The position numbers were made by a program, and so were the translations under genes. This document shows, one piece after another, positions 1 to 8,002 of a stretch of 64,000 nucleotides of DNA. Each line of letters begins with the position of its first letter. Positions within the stretch are counted from its first letter, which is position 1. Source of the stretch: Pseudomonas sediminis (GTDB taxonomy: Bacteria; Pseudomonadota; Gammaproteobacteria; Pseudomonadales; Pseudomonadaceae); NCBI RefSeq assembly GCF_002741105.1, contig NZ_NIQU01000012.1, forward strand, positions 62,001 to 126,000. Direction: 5' to 3'. Below the pieces are notes generated by a model. That model ran no database searches, was not told the DNA's origin, and was given only the letters and a program-made list of their open reading frames with translations.

Positions 1-237
1 CGCGCCGTGGCCGAGGCCTATCTGGAGCACCTGTACAGCGAAGAAGGCCAGCGCATCGCCGCGAAGAACTTCTACCGCCCACGCAACGAAAAGGTCGCCG
101 CCGAGTTCAAGGACCAGTTCCAGGACCTCAAGCTGGTGACCATCGACAAGGATTTCGGCGGCTGGAAAGAAGCCCAGCCGAAGTACTTCGGTGACGGCGC
201 GGTGTTCGATCAGATCTTCACCAAGATCAACCAGTGA
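1..237 (+). CDS. sbp: Sulfate-binding protein Sbp, C-terminal end (5' end outside window)
   Basis: The reading frame is open from the first base and gives the last 78 residues of a periplasmic sulfate/thiosulfate-binding protein. The segment with HLYSEEGQRIAAKNFYRPRN and the ending FDQIFTKINQ is typical of Sbp/CysP proteins. The protein captures sulfate in the periplasm for the CysTWA permease encoded just downstream. A strong hairpin follows the stop, so sbp can be expressed at a higher level than the permease genes. The start and signal peptide lie outside the window. Confidence 0.9.
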   Translation, partial: RAVAEAYLEHLYSEEGQRIAAKNFYRPRNEKVAAEFKDQFQDLKLVTIDKDFGGWKEAQPKYFGDGAVFDQIFTKINQ

Positions 238-255
238 TACCGGTTTGATCGCTCA

Positions 256-290
256 GGCTCTCCACCTTCCGGGGTGGAGAGCCTTGTTTA
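256..290 (+). terminator. Rho-independent terminator between sbp and cysT
   Basis: Two perfect 11-bp arms (GGCTCTCCACC at 256-266 and its complement at 273-283) enclose a 6-nt loop and are followed by TTGTTTA. The hairpin begins 18 nt after the sbp stop codon. It probably acts as a partial terminator or mRNA-stabilising hairpin, giving more binding protein than permease. Confidence 0.75.
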
Positions 291-398
291 GAGCCGGCTA
301 GCAGTCTCGCGAACCAGAGCCAGTTCCATCGCAGCATGGCCAACGCGCAGCAGACTTTTAACCAGCTCTTGTCGCGGACCTGAGCCAAAGGACACCCC

Positions 399-1211
399 AT
401 GTCTCGTCGAACTTCCTCGGTCATACCCGGCTTCGGGCTGACTCTGGGCTACACCCTCACCTACCTGGCGTTGATCGTGCTGATCCCGTTGGGTGCGATG
501 TTCCTCTTCTCTTTTCAGTTGACCAGCGAGCAATGGTGGGCCCTGCTCAACAACCGCCAGTTGCAGTTCTCGCTGAAACTGTCGTTCGGCACCGCCCTGG
601 CCGCGGCCGTACTCAACGGTATTCTCGGCACCATCATCGCCTGGGTGCTGGTGCGCTACACCTTTCCTGGCCGGCGCATCATCGATGCCATGGTCGACAT
701 GCCCTTCGCCCTACCCACCGCCGTGGCCGGTATCGCGCTCACCGCGCTGTACGCACCCAACGGCCTGATCGGCTCGCTGTTCCCGTTCAAGATTGCCTAT
801 ACCCCGCTAGGCATCACCCTGGCGCTGGTGTTCGTCACCCTGCCGTTCGTGGTGCGCACGCTGCAGCCGGTGCTGGCCGACATTCCCAAGGAAGTTGAAG
901 AAGCCGCCGCCTGCCTGGGTGCCAAGCCGTTGCAGGTGTTCCGCCACGTACTGCTGCCGAGCCTGCTGCCGGCCTGGTTGACCGGTTTCGCCCTGGCCTT
1001 CGCCCGCGGTGTCGGTGAGTACGGCTCGGTGGTGTTCATTGCCGGCAACATCCCGCTGAAGACCGAGATCCTGCCGCTGCTGATCGTCTCCAAGCTGGAC
1101 CAGTACGACTACCCGGGCGCCACCGCCATCGGTGTGATCATGCTGGTGGTCTCGTTCATCCTGCTGCTGCTGATCAACATCCTGCAGCGCCGCATCCAGC
1201 CGCAACTCTGA
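399..1211 (+). CDS. cysT: Sulfate ABC transporter permease CysT
   Basis: This is one of the two inner-membrane subunits of the CysTWA sulfate/thiosulfate importer. The 270-residue protein has about six hydrophobic segments, starting at residues 13-35. The cytoplasmic EAA loop that docks on the ATPase is visible around residues 165-190 (EEAAACLGAKPLQVFRHV, then GVGEYGSV). Its length matches the CysT/CysU family. An AAAGGA ribosome-binding site precedes the ATG. cysW follows after 10 nt, so the genes form one operon, which in this family is normally controlled by CysB under sulfur limitation; I did not locate a CysB site. Confidence 0.95.
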   Translation: MSRRTSSVIPGFGLTLGYTLTYLALIVLIPLGAMFLFSFQLTSEQWWALLNNRQLQFSLKLSFGTALAAAVLNGILGTIIAWVLVRYTFPGRRIIDAMVDMPFALPTAVAGIALTALYAPNGLIGSLFPFKIAYTPLGITLALVFVTLPFVVRTLQPVLADIPKEVEEAAACLGAKPLQVFRHVLLPSLLPAWLTGFALAFARGVGEYGSVVFIAGNIPLKTEILPLLIVSKLDQYDYPGATAIGVIMLVVSFILLLLINILQRRIQPQL

Positions 1212-1221
1212 GGAGCCCGTC

Positions 1222-2088
1222 ATGAGCCTTGCAACCCTCGGCCAGAGCGCGGCTGCGCGCCCAGCCAGCCGCTCCATCGGCGCCATCGCCCTGATCGTCA
1301 TCGCCTGGGCGGTGTTCGCCGCGATTCTCGTATTACCGCTGTACATGGTGGTGACGCAGGGCCTGAGCCGTGGCCTGGAGGTTTTCTGGCAAGCGATCAG
1401 CGAGCCGGATGCCATCTCGGCGCTGAAGCTGACCCTGCTCGCCACCGCCATCTCGGTACCACTGAACCTGGTGTTCGGCGTCGCCGCCGCCTGGGCGGTG
1501 ACCAAGTTCGAGTTCCGCGGCAAGAGCATCCTGATCACCCTGATCGACATGCCGTTCTCGGTGTCGCCCGTGGTCGCCGGCCTGATCTACGTGCTGCTGT
1601 TCGGCTCGCAGAGTTTTCTCGCGCCGTACCTCGACTCGCAGAACCTGCAGATCGTCTATGCCGTGCCGGGCATCGTGCTGGCGACCATCTTCGTCACCTT
1701 CCCCTTCGTCGCCCGCGAGCTGATCCCGCTGATGGAGGAACAGGGCACCACCGAGGAAGAGGCCGCGCGCCTGCTCGGTGCCAACGGTTGGCAGATGTTC
1801 TGGCATGTCACGCTGCCTAACGTAAAATGGGCGCTGATCTACGGCGTGGTGCTGTGCACCGCCCGTGCGATGGGCGAATTCGGCGCAGTATCGGTGGTTT
1901 CCGGGCATATCCGCGGTTACACCAACACCCTGCCGCTGCATATCGAGATTCTCTACAACGAGTACAACATCGTCGCTGCCTTCAGCGTGGCGATCCTGCT
2001 GCTCGTCATGGCCCTGGTGGTGTTGCTGCTTCGCCAATGGAGCGAAGCGCGTCTGAGCCGCCAGCTGCAAGCCAACCGAGAAGACTGA
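1222..2088 (+). CDS. cysW: Sulfate ABC transporter permease CysW
   Basis: This is the second membrane subunit of the sulfate importer and pairs with CysT. The 288-residue protein has an N-terminal hydrophobic segment at about residues 22-45, several further membrane helices, and the EAA loop at about residues 175-215 (EEEAARLLGANGWQMFWHV, ARAMGEFGAVSVVSG). AGGAG lies just upstream of the start. The gap to cysT is 10 nt and to cysA 41 nt, consistent with one transcript. Confidence 0.95.
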   Translation: MSLATLGQSAAARPASRSIGAIALIVIAWAVFAAILVLPLYMVVTQGLSRGLEVFWQAISEPDAISALKLTLLATAISVPLNLVFGVAAAWAVTKFEFRGKSILITLIDMPFSVSPVVAGLIYVLLFGSQSFLAPYLDSQNLQIVYAVPGIVLATIFVTFPFVARELIPLMEEQGTTEEEAARLLGANGWQMFWHVTLPNVKWALIYGVVLCTARAMGEFGAVSVVSGHIRGYTNTLPLHIEILYNEYNIVAAFSVAILLLVMALVVLLLRQWSEARLSRQLQANRED

Positions 2089-2129
2089 CAGCCGTGAGGC
2101 ACGGCCCACGGAACCACCAGGAATAAGCC

Positions 2130-3122
2130 ATGAGTATCGAAGTCAAAGGCGTCAACAAGCAGTTCGGCCAGTTCAAGGCGCTGAACGAGATCAACCTGAG
2201 CATCCAGAGCGGCGAGCTGGTCGCCCTGCTCGGCCCGTCCGGCTGCGGCAAGACCACCCTGCTGCGCATCATCGCCGGCCTGGAAACCCCGGACAGCGGC
2301 AGCATCGGCTTCCACGGCGAGGACGTGTCCGAGCACGACGTGCGTGATCGCAACGTCGGCTTCGTGTTCCAGCACTACGCGCTGTTCCGCCACATGACCG
2401 TGTTCGACAACGTCGCCTTCGGCCTGCGCATGAAACCCAAGCGCGAGCGCCCGAGCGAAGAGGTGATCAAGCAGAAAGTGCACGAGTTGCTCAACCTGGT
2501 GCAGCTCGACTGGCTCGGCGACCGCTACCCGGAGCAGCTCTCCGGCGGCCAGCGCCAGCGTATCGCCCTGGCCCGCGCCCTGGCGGTGGAGCCGAAAGTG
2601 CTGCTACTCGACGAACCCTTCGGCGCGCTGGATGCCAAGGTGCGCAAGGAACTGCGCCGCTGGCTGGCGCGCCTGCACGAGGAAGTGCACCTGACCAGCG
2701 TGTTCGTGACCCACGACCAGGAAGAAGCCATGGAAGTGGCCGACCGCATCGTGGTGATGAACAAGGGCGTGATCGAGCAGATCGGCACCCCGGCCGAGGT
2801 CTACGAGCATCCGGCCAGCGATTTCGTCTACCACTTCCTCGGTGATGCCAACCGCCTCTACGTCGGCAACGACCACCACGTGCTGTTCCGCCCGCACGAG
2901 GTCGATCTGTCCAGCGAACCGAGCCCGGAGCACAAAGCCGGCGAAGTGCGCGACATCCGCCTGCTTGGCGCGATCACCCGCATCACGCTGAAAGTCGAAG
3001 GCCAGGACGAACTGATCGAGGCCGAGGTGGCCAAGGATCACGTCAGCCTGGACAACCTCGCCCGTGGCACCACCCTGTACTTCAAGCCCAAGGGTGGCAA
3101 GCCGGTCAGCCCCTCAGCCTGA
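2130..3122 (+). CDS. cysA: Sulfate/thiosulfate import ATPase CysA
   Basis: This is the ATP-hydrolysing subunit of the sulfate importer. The 330-residue protein has all ABC motifs: Walker A GPSGCGKTT (35-43), Q-loop glutamine (81), signature LSGGQ (137-141), Walker B VLLLDEP (157-163) and switch histidine (196). A C-terminal TOBE-like regulatory segment follows (about 240-325). AGGA precedes the ATG. It is the last gene of the cys operon; a perfect palindrome lies about 55 nt after the stop and may help end transcription. Confidence 0.96.
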   Translation: MSIEVKGVNKQFGQFKALNEINLSIQSGELVALLGPSGCGKTTLLRIIAGLETPDSGSIGFHGEDVSEHDVRDRNVGFVFQHYALFRHMTVFDNVAFGLRMKPKRERPSEEVIKQKVHELLNLVQLDWLGDRYPEQLSGGQRQRIALARALAVEPKVLLLDEPFGALDAKVRKELRRWLARLHEEVHLTSVFVTHDQEEAMEVADRIVVMNKGVIEQIGTPAEVYEHPASDFVYHFLGDANRLYVGNDHHVLFRPHEVDLSSEPSPEHKAGEVRDIRLLGAITRITLKVEGQDELIEAEVAKDHVSLDNLARGTTLYFKPKGGKPVSPSA

Positions 3123-3177
3123 ACGCCCTACGCTCCCTCGGCCACACCTGCAGTAGCACTTCGTACGCAGGGTGGCC

Positions 3178-3203
3178 GTAGGGTGGGCTAAAGCCCACCC
3201 TAC
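3178..3203. repeat. 26-nt perfect palindrome (GTAGGGTGGGCT family)
   Basis: Two 12-nt arms, GTAGGGTGGGCT and its complement, are separated by AA. A close relative lies at 24712-24729 after another gene's stop. It sits between convergent genes (cysA and an ArsR-type regulator) and could act as a terminator or REP-type element. Translated, it yields the peptide VGWAKAHPT, which extends false reading frames. Confidence 0.75.
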
Positions 3204-3207
3204 GAAT

Positions 3208-3900
3208 CTACGCAGCCGCGATCGCCATGATCGCCCTGCGCCCCTCCGGCGACACCTGCAACGCACGCGACTCCTTGCTGCGCCGCAACCAGCCCTCACC
3301 TTCACACAGCCTCAGCAGCGCCGCGCCCAGCGCACCGCCCAGATGCGGCTTGCGCTCGCTCCAGTCCGGGCAGGCACACAACCGCTGGCGACGCTGACGA
3401 CCGACCTGCTGCAAATCGATACCCAGCGCCTGCAGCCCCAGCTCGCCGCTGGCGGTCAACTTCAGCGCACCGTCCTCCTCACTCAACCAGCCAGCCGCAC
3501 ACATACGTGCGAACACGCCGACTGCCAGCTCGCCGGCCAGATGGTCGTAGCAGGTGCGCGCCTCGCGCATGACCAGCGGCGTGCCGCGCGAGACTGGCAC
3601 TGCACGCGTTTGCCGTGGCTGTGCGGCCAGTGCAGCACTGGCCAGCGCCTCGACCAGTTGCCCGACTTCCGGCCCGGCCAGACGGTAATAGCGATTGCGC
3701 CCGTGCCGCTGCTGCACCAGCAGGCCGCCCTCCACCAGCTTGGCCAGGTGCGCGCTGGTCGACGACGGCGACAGGCCTGCCAGCAAGGCCAGCTCACCGG
3801 CCGGCCGCGCACTGCCGTCCATCAGCGCCCAGATCATGGCCGCGCGGCCGGCATCGGCAAGCAGCGCGGCGATCGAACTGAAACCTGGTGCGTATTCCAT
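3208..3900 (-). CDS. ArsR-family transcriptional regulator
   Basis: The 230-residue protein has an N-terminal winged helix-turn-helix (about residues 8-85; PAGELALLAGLSPSSTSAHL as recognition region, then a wing with RHGRNRYYRL). The C-terminal region of about 130 residues has three or four cysteines (ARTCYDHLAGELAV, RMCAAGW, LCACPDW), but they do not form a clear metal-binding CxC in the helix-turn-helix. This long ArsR type is common in Pseudomonas next to small enzymes. It is divergent from the ABM-domain/TauE pair, which is its likely target. The signal it senses is unknown. Confidence 0.8.
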   Translation of the reverse strand: MEYAPGFSSIAALLADAGRAAMIWALMDGSARPAGELALLAGLSPSSTSAHLAKLVEGGLLVQQRHGRNRYYRLAGPEVGQLVEALASAALAAQPRQTRAVPVSRGTPLVMREARTCYDHLAGELAVGVFARMCAAGWLSEEDGALKLTASGELGLQALGIDLQQVGRQRRQRLCACPDWSERKPHLGGALGAALLRLCEGEGWLRRSKESRALQVSPEGRRAIMAIAAA

Positions 3901-3981
3901 AATTCACCTCATGACGAAACATGGCGTGCAGCAAATATGGATACTGGCAGGCAACTTCAGCCAGAGCCAGGGAGAAAGCCG

Positions 3982-4341
3982 ATGCTCGCCGTGATCTTCG
4001 AAGTCGAGGCCAAGCCGGACCAACAGCAGGACTATCTCGACCTCGCCGCAGAGCTGCGCCCGCTACTCGCCGAACAGCCGGGTTTCATCTCCATCGAGCG
4101 CTTCCAGAGCCTTACCCAGCCAGGGAAGATCCTGTCGCTGTCGTTCTGGCAGGACGAAGCCTCGGTCCAGGCCTGGCGCCAGCGCGATGAACACCGACGC
4201 GCACAGATGGCAGGACGCGAGGAGGTTTTCAGTCACTATCGTCTGCGCGTGGCCCAGGTACTGCGCGACTACGGCTTGCACGAACGCGACGAGGCGCCTG
4301 CCGACAGCCGGTCGATCCACGAACAGGGGGCGGCGCGATGA
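3982..4341 (+). CDS. Antibiotic biosynthesis monooxygenase (ABM) domain protein
   Basis: The 119-residue protein has a single ABM/dimeric ferredoxin-like fold (MLAVIFEVEAKPDQQQDYLD; GFISIERFQS; SLSFWQDEASVQAWRQRDEH). Such proteins are small quinone-modifying oxygenases, haem-degrading enzymes or stress proteins; no specific substrate can be read here. The start at 3982 has a GGAGAAAG site in front of it. A much longer open frame beginning at 3172 runs through the palindrome and the antisense of the ArsR gene, so it is not real. The stop overlaps the start of the TauE gene (ATGA), so the two are translationally coupled. Confidence 0.8.
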   Translation: MLAVIFEVEAKPDQQQDYLDLAAELRPLLAEQPGFISIERFQSLTQPGKILSLSFWQDEASVQAWRQRDEHRRAQMAGREEVFSHYRLRVAQVLRDYGLHERDEAPADSRSIHEQGAAR

Positions 4342-5075
4342 CCGAGCATCTGCCGCTGATCCTCGTCACCTTCCTGCTCGCCGGCCTGGTCAAGGGCGTG
4401 GTCGGCCTCGGCCTGCCGACCATCGCCGTCGGCCTGCTCGGCCTGGTGATGGCGCCACTGCAAGCCGCCGCGCTGCTGATCATCCCATCGATGGTGACCA
4501 ACATCTGGCAGCTGTGCGACGGCCGCAGCCCGCTACCGATGCTGCGCCGCCTGTGGCCGATGCTGCTGGGCATCCTGTTCGGCACGCTGCTGGTCGCCGG
4601 CTTGCTGCAGAGTCTCGACCTGCCCGGCGCCACCCGCTGGCTGGGCGCTGCCCTGGTGCTCTACGCGCTGCTTGGCCTGGCCAAGGTGCACTTTCGCGTG
4701 GAGCGGGCCAAGGAAGCCTGGCTGAGACCGATGATCGGCGCCATCACCGGTGCGATTACCGCCGTTACCGGCGTTTTCGTGATTCCAGCCGTGCCCTTTC
4801 TTCAGGCCATCGGCCTGGAGAAGGACGACCTGGTGCAAGCCCTGGGGCTGTCGTTCAGCGTATCTACCCTGGCCCTGGCGGCAGCGCTCGGTCACAGCGG
4901 TGAACTGCTGCAACCGGCAGTGCTCGGGCTGTCTGCCCTGGCCTTGCTGCCTGCCCTGCTGGGCATGGCCGCCGGCCAGTGGTTGCGCAAGCGCATCAGC
5001 GCGGAGCGCTTCAAACGCTGGTTCTTCATCGGCCTGTTGCTGCTCGGCGCCGAGCTGGCATTGCGTGGCCTCTGA
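4338..5075 (+). CDS. TauE/SafE-family sulfite exporter-like permease
   Basis: The 245-residue integral membrane protein has about eight hydrophobic segments in two similar halves, each starting with a glycine-rich turn (AGLVKGVVGLGLPTIAVGLLG near residue 15; IGAITGAITAVTGVFVIPAVPFL near 135). This is the hallmark of the TauE/SafE (DUF81) family, which includes exporters of sulfite and sulfoacetate and other anion transporters. It overlaps the ABM gene by 4 nt. The substrate cannot be inferred with confidence; the nearby sulfate importer is on a separate transcript. Confidence 0.85.
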   Translation: MTEHLPLILVTFLLAGLVKGVVGLGLPTIAVGLLGLVMAPLQAAALLIIPSMVTNIWQLCDGRSPLPMLRRLWPMLLGILFGTLLVAGLLQSLDLPGATRWLGAALVLYALLGLAKVHFRVERAKEAWLRPMIGAITGAITAVTGVFVIPAVPFLQAIGLEKDDLVQALGLSFSVSTLALAAALGHSGELLQPAVLGLSALALLPALLGMAAGQWLRKRISAERFKRWFFIGLLLLGAELALRGL

Positions 5076-5085
5076 GCCGGCCTCA

Positions 5086-5487
5086 TCAGGCCACGGCAGC
5101 CTGCGAGTGCTTGAGGCCGAACCATTGCAGTTCGGCCAGCAGCCCGACCGCCAAAGCCTGAGCAATGATGAAGGCATAACCGAACAGGTTCGGCGAGACC
5201 CAGCCGATCACCAGCAGCAGCAGGCTGTCGATCACCCAGACCAGGTTGACCGCAATGACCGCCCAGATGGCCTGGCGGCTGATTTCAGCACGGTTGGACA
5301 ACCACACCAGCATCGCCGCGAAGGGCAGCAGGGCACTGCCTGCGACCAGCAACAGCAGGCGCGGCAGTTCGAGGAAGGCGCCCAGCCAGCCGGCCGCCAG
5401 GACCAGCAGCAGGCCAGTGACGCCGCTGAGCAGACCATCGAGCAAGAGAGCGTTGCGCAGCATCGGGGTGGGTTGTAGTGCGTTCAT
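5086..5487 (-). CDS. Small inner-membrane protein, four predicted helices
   Basis: The 133-residue hydrophobic protein has about four membrane helices (residues 14-36, 40-60, 68-95 and 100-125). I do not recognise a functional motif. The start at 5487 (MNALQPTP) is chosen because GGAGG stands 7 nt upstream on the minus strand; the open frame continues further without a better signal. It is divergent from an XRE-family regulator, and the shared spacer holds a perfect 17-bp palindrome, so this gene is the likely target of that regulator. Confidence 0.75.
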   Translation of the reverse strand: MNALQPTPMLRNALLLDGLLSGVTGLLLVLAAGWLGAFLELPRLLLLVAGSALLPFAAMLVWLSNRAEISRQAIWAVIAVNLVWVIDSLLLLVIGWVSPNLFGYAFIIAQALAVGLLAELQWFGLKHSQAAVA

Positions 5488-5557
5488 GGCGAATCCTCCA
5501 TAGGGGCACCGGACTGGTGCCTGGCCTACAGATTTCGCCGAAACCATCAGGGCGTCG

Positions 5558-5574
5558 ATTACCTGCCAGGTAAT
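5558..5574. promoter_or_regulatory. 17-bp perfect palindrome, probable operator of the divergent XRE regulator
   Basis: ATTACCTGCCAGGTAAT is a perfect palindrome around a central C. It lies in the 120-nt spacer between the divergent membrane-protein gene (start 5487) and the XRE gene (start 5610). A second weaker inverted repeat, GGCACC-5 nt-GGTGCC, sits at 5505-5521. Autoregulation by the XRE protein is the simplest reading. Confidence 0.55.
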
Positions 5575-5609
5575 GGCCGACATGACCTGGCTGAACTATC
5601 GTGCTGACC

Positions 5610-6395
5610 ATGAACACTACCCAGACCGCCGGCGCGCTGTTGCGCCAATGGCGCCAGCGGCGCCGCCTGAGCCAGCTCGACCTCGCCTGCGAGGCGGAGA
5701 TATCCACCCGCCACCTGAGCTTCGTCGAAACCGGACGCGCCCAACCCAGCCGCGAGATGCTGCTGCACCTGGCCGAGCAGTTGGATATCCCCCTGCGCGA
5801 GCGCAATCGCCTGCTCAGTGCCGCCGGCTTCGCCCCGCTGTACAGCCAGCACGAGCTGAGCGATCCGGCACTGGCTCCAGCCCGCCAGGCCATTGAGCAG
5901 TTGCTCAAGGCCCATGAGCCCTATCCGGCACTGGCCATCGACCGACAGTGGAATCTGCTGGCAGCCAACGCCTCGGTCAGCCCCTTTCTCGCCGGCATGC
6001 CGGATTTCCTGCTCGGCCCGCCGCTCAACGTGATGCGCCTGTCACTGCATCCCGAAGGCCTGGCACCGCGCATCGCCAACCTGGCGCTGTGGCGCGCCCA
6101 CCTGCTGATGCGCCTGCAGCGCGACGCGGAAATCAGCGGCGATGAAGCCCTGTTCAGACTGCTCGATGAGCTACGCGGCTATCCAGCGCCGGCGGAAGTC
6201 CCTGCGCCACCGAGCGAGGCCGTGCTGGTGCCGCTGCAACTGCACAGCGAGCAGGGCGTGCTCAGCCTGATCAGCACCATCACGGTGTTCGGCACGCCGA
6301 ATGACGTGACCCTCGCCGAACTGGCACTGGAGACCTTCTTCCCCGCCGACGCCTTCACCGCCGAGTACCTGCGCAATCTGAATAAAAGCCCCTGA
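5610..6395 (+). CDS. XRE-family regulator with MmyB-like ligand domain
   Basis: The 261-residue protein has a helix-turn-helix at about residues 8-65 (LLRQWRQRRRLSQLDLACEA, STRHLSFVETGRAQPSREML). A PAS-like MmyB ligand-binding domain follows at about 90-255 (AIDRQWNLLAANASVSPFL; VLVPLQLHSEQGVLSLISTI; TVFGTPNDVTLAELALETFFP). This family usually represses or activates an adjacent divergent gene in response to a small molecule. The ATG at 5610 is preferred; an in-frame GTG at 5601 is also possible, and neither has a clear ribosome-binding site. Confidence 0.85.
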   Translation: MNTTQTAGALLRQWRQRRRLSQLDLACEAEISTRHLSFVETGRAQPSREMLLHLAEQLDIPLRERNRLLSAAGFAPLYSQHELSDPALAPARQAIEQLLKAHEPYPALAIDRQWNLLAANASVSPFLAGMPDFLLGPPLNVMRLSLHPEGLAPRIANLALWRAHLLMRLQRDAEISGDEALFRLLDELRGYPAPAEVPAPPSEAVLVPLQLHSEQGVLSLISTITVFGTPNDVTLAELALETFFPADAFTAEYLRNLNKSP

Positions 6396-6525
6396 ACGGT
6401 AGCGATTTCCGACGAAATCACTCTTTCGGGTCATGCTCCGCTACGCTTGGCGCAGTAGTCTTGGCGCTGCGTCGTTGACGCTGCCAATGCATACCTGCTC
6501 AAAACAATAACAAGGAGCACCCCGG

Positions 6526-7272
6526 ATGCGCTGTAAAGCACTGTTGCGTCATGCTTTTCTCTGGTCGCTCGGACTTTTCGTCGGGCTCTCGCCAATGGTC
6601 TTCGCCGAGGCCGTCAGTCCGCAGGAACAGATTCAGGTACACGCCAGCCGTGCCACCAGTAGCCTGATGCTGTTACGTGGTGAAGGCTTCCAGAAGACCC
6701 ATCAGCAGCGCCTGGAAGCCGACCTAGCCGCTCTGGCCGGTGCCATGCAGAGCCTGCCGCAGGGCAGCGCCGAACTCACCAACGCCCATCAGGCACTCGT
6801 TACCCAATTGCGCAACGGTGTTTCCTATGGCCCCGGTGACGAGAACGTGCCCTGGCGTTTCCCCGAAGACCTCAGCCGTGCCCTGCGCGACTTTCTCAGC
6901 GCAGCCCGGGCCCTGCCGAGCGCCGAAGGCCAGAGCGAACTGGCGGCCAAGGTCGAGTACCTCAGCGTGCAATACCTCAGCCGTTCCTACCTGGGCACCT
7001 TCGAGATCGCCCGGGAACAACCCGGCACCTACCTCGGCCAGGACGAACGCCTGCTGCTGCCGGCCATCGACAGTGAACTGCAGGCACTCAAGGACCAATC
7101 CGACCCACAGGTGAGCAAGCTGCAGACACGCTGGAGTTACCTGCGCGCCGCGCTGGCTGACATGAACAGCCAGAGCAACACCCTGCAGAGCGTTTCCGGC
7201 CGCCCCTTCGCCCCCATCACCGTGGACCGCCACGCACGCTCGATGACGGCGCAGTGGATGGAGATGTTCTAG
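6526..7272 (+). CDS. Exported protein of unknown function
   Basis: The 248-residue protein has an N-terminal signal peptide (about residues 1-27, ending PMVFA-EA). The mature part is largely helical and rich in Gln, Ala and Leu, with no motif I recognise. It is probably periplasmic. GGAG lies about 9 nt before the ATG. It stands alone on its transcript and is followed by a REP pair that may terminate or stabilise the mRNA. Confidence 0.7.
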   Translation: MRCKALLRHAFLWSLGLFVGLSPMVFAEAVSPQEQIQVHASRATSSLMLLRGEGFQKTHQQRLEADLAALAGAMQSLPQGSAELTNAHQALVTQLRNGVSYGPGDENVPWRFPEDLSRALRDFLSAARALPSAEGQSELAAKVEYLSVQYLSRSYLGTFEIAREQPGTYLGQDERLLLPAIDSELQALKDQSDPQVSKLQTRWSYLRAALADMNSQSNTLQSVSGRPFAPITVDRHARSMTAQWMEMF

Positions 7273-7278
7273 AAAGGC

Positions 7279-7337
7279 TCGCGGCTAAAGCCCCTCCCAC
7301 AAACCCCGAGGGAGCGTGGGAGGGGCTTTAGCCGCGA
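7279..7337. repeat. REP pair, 22-bp perfect inverted arms
   Basis: Arms at 7279-7300 (TCGCGGCTAAAGCCCCTCCC plus AC) and 7316-7337 are perfect complements around a 15-nt loop. The same sequence recurs at 12828-12898 and, degenerate, at 57747-57823. The pair lies between convergent genes. This is the common Pseudomonas REP-type palindromic unit in head-to-head arrangement. Confidence 0.85.
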
Positions 7338-7354
7338 CGAACAGCAGCGCGGGC

Positions 7355-7879
7355 TCAGGCCAGCGCCTTCTTCTCGCGGATGCAGGTCGGGCCGGCGATC
7401 TCCACCACGGCATGTTCGACTTCCTTGCGCAGGCCGAGCAGGAAAGCCAGTTCAGCGGCCACGAACAGCGGACCAACGATCAGTCCCATGACGTCATCGA
7501 CGAACGCCGGCTTGCGCCCTTCGTAGTAATGGCCAACGAACTGGATCACCCAACCGACCACGAACAGACCAATGCCTGCCGTCAGCCACAAGGCCGTGGA
7601 GGCGACCGCCAAGCTGGCACCGGCCCACAGGCACAGCCCCAGCAGTACGGCCATGAGCAGGCCGAAGCGGGTATCCAGACGCAGATAGAACACGGCGGCA
7701 GCCAGCGCCGTCAGCGTGGCAGGCGCCAGCCACAGGCCAGCGATTTCGAAACCTGGCCGCGACAGCAGCACGGCGACGGCCAGCACGATCATCGGGATAC
7801 CGATGAAATGGCTGGCAATGTTGCGTCGGTCGCGGTGGTAGGCGGCATACTGCGCCAGGTGATCGACGAGGGTTTTCAT
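7355..7879 (-). CDS. Mpo1-like (DUF962) membrane protein
   Basis: The 174-residue protein matches the DUF962/Mpo1 family: an N-terminal segment MKTLVDHLAQYAAYHRDRRN with conserved histidines, IASHFIGIP, three or four membrane helices, and the conserved QFVGHYYEGRKPAF motif near residue 118. In yeast, Mpo1 is an iron-dependent dioxygenase acting on 2-hydroxy fatty acids; the bacterial role is not settled. The start at 7879 is chosen because the family begins at this Met; the frame continues much further upstream through the antisense of the Crp gene. It is divergent from the Crp-type regulator. Confidence 0.8.
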   Translation of the reverse strand: MKTLVDHLAQYAAYHRDRRNIASHFIGIPMIVLAVAVLLSRPGFEIAGLWLAPATLTALAAAVFYLRLDTRFGLLMAVLLGLCLWAGASLAVASTALWLTAGIGLFVVGWVIQFVGHYYEGRKPAFVDDVMGLIVGPLFVAAELAFLLGLRKEVEHAVVEIAGPTCIREKKALA

Positions 7880-8002
7880 TGTTATCGTCCTCATGTGTGA
7901 AACGGGCCCGAGCATGATCACCTCGCCGTGGCTCGTCGCACTGTCGGCTAGCCGACAATGGCAGGGAAGGCCGCACCGCCGCGCAACCTCACAGGAGCCG
8001 CA

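Noticed and set aside
3172..4341. 389-codon open frame containing the ABM gene as its end
   Set aside because: The first two thirds translate a palindrome and the antisense of the ArsR gene. Only the part from 3982 has a ribosome-binding site and family similarity.
7274..7340. Hairpin read as an intrinsic terminator only
   Set aside because: It lacks a T-run and has the same arms as two other loci, so it is listed as a REP pair, although it may also slow transcription.
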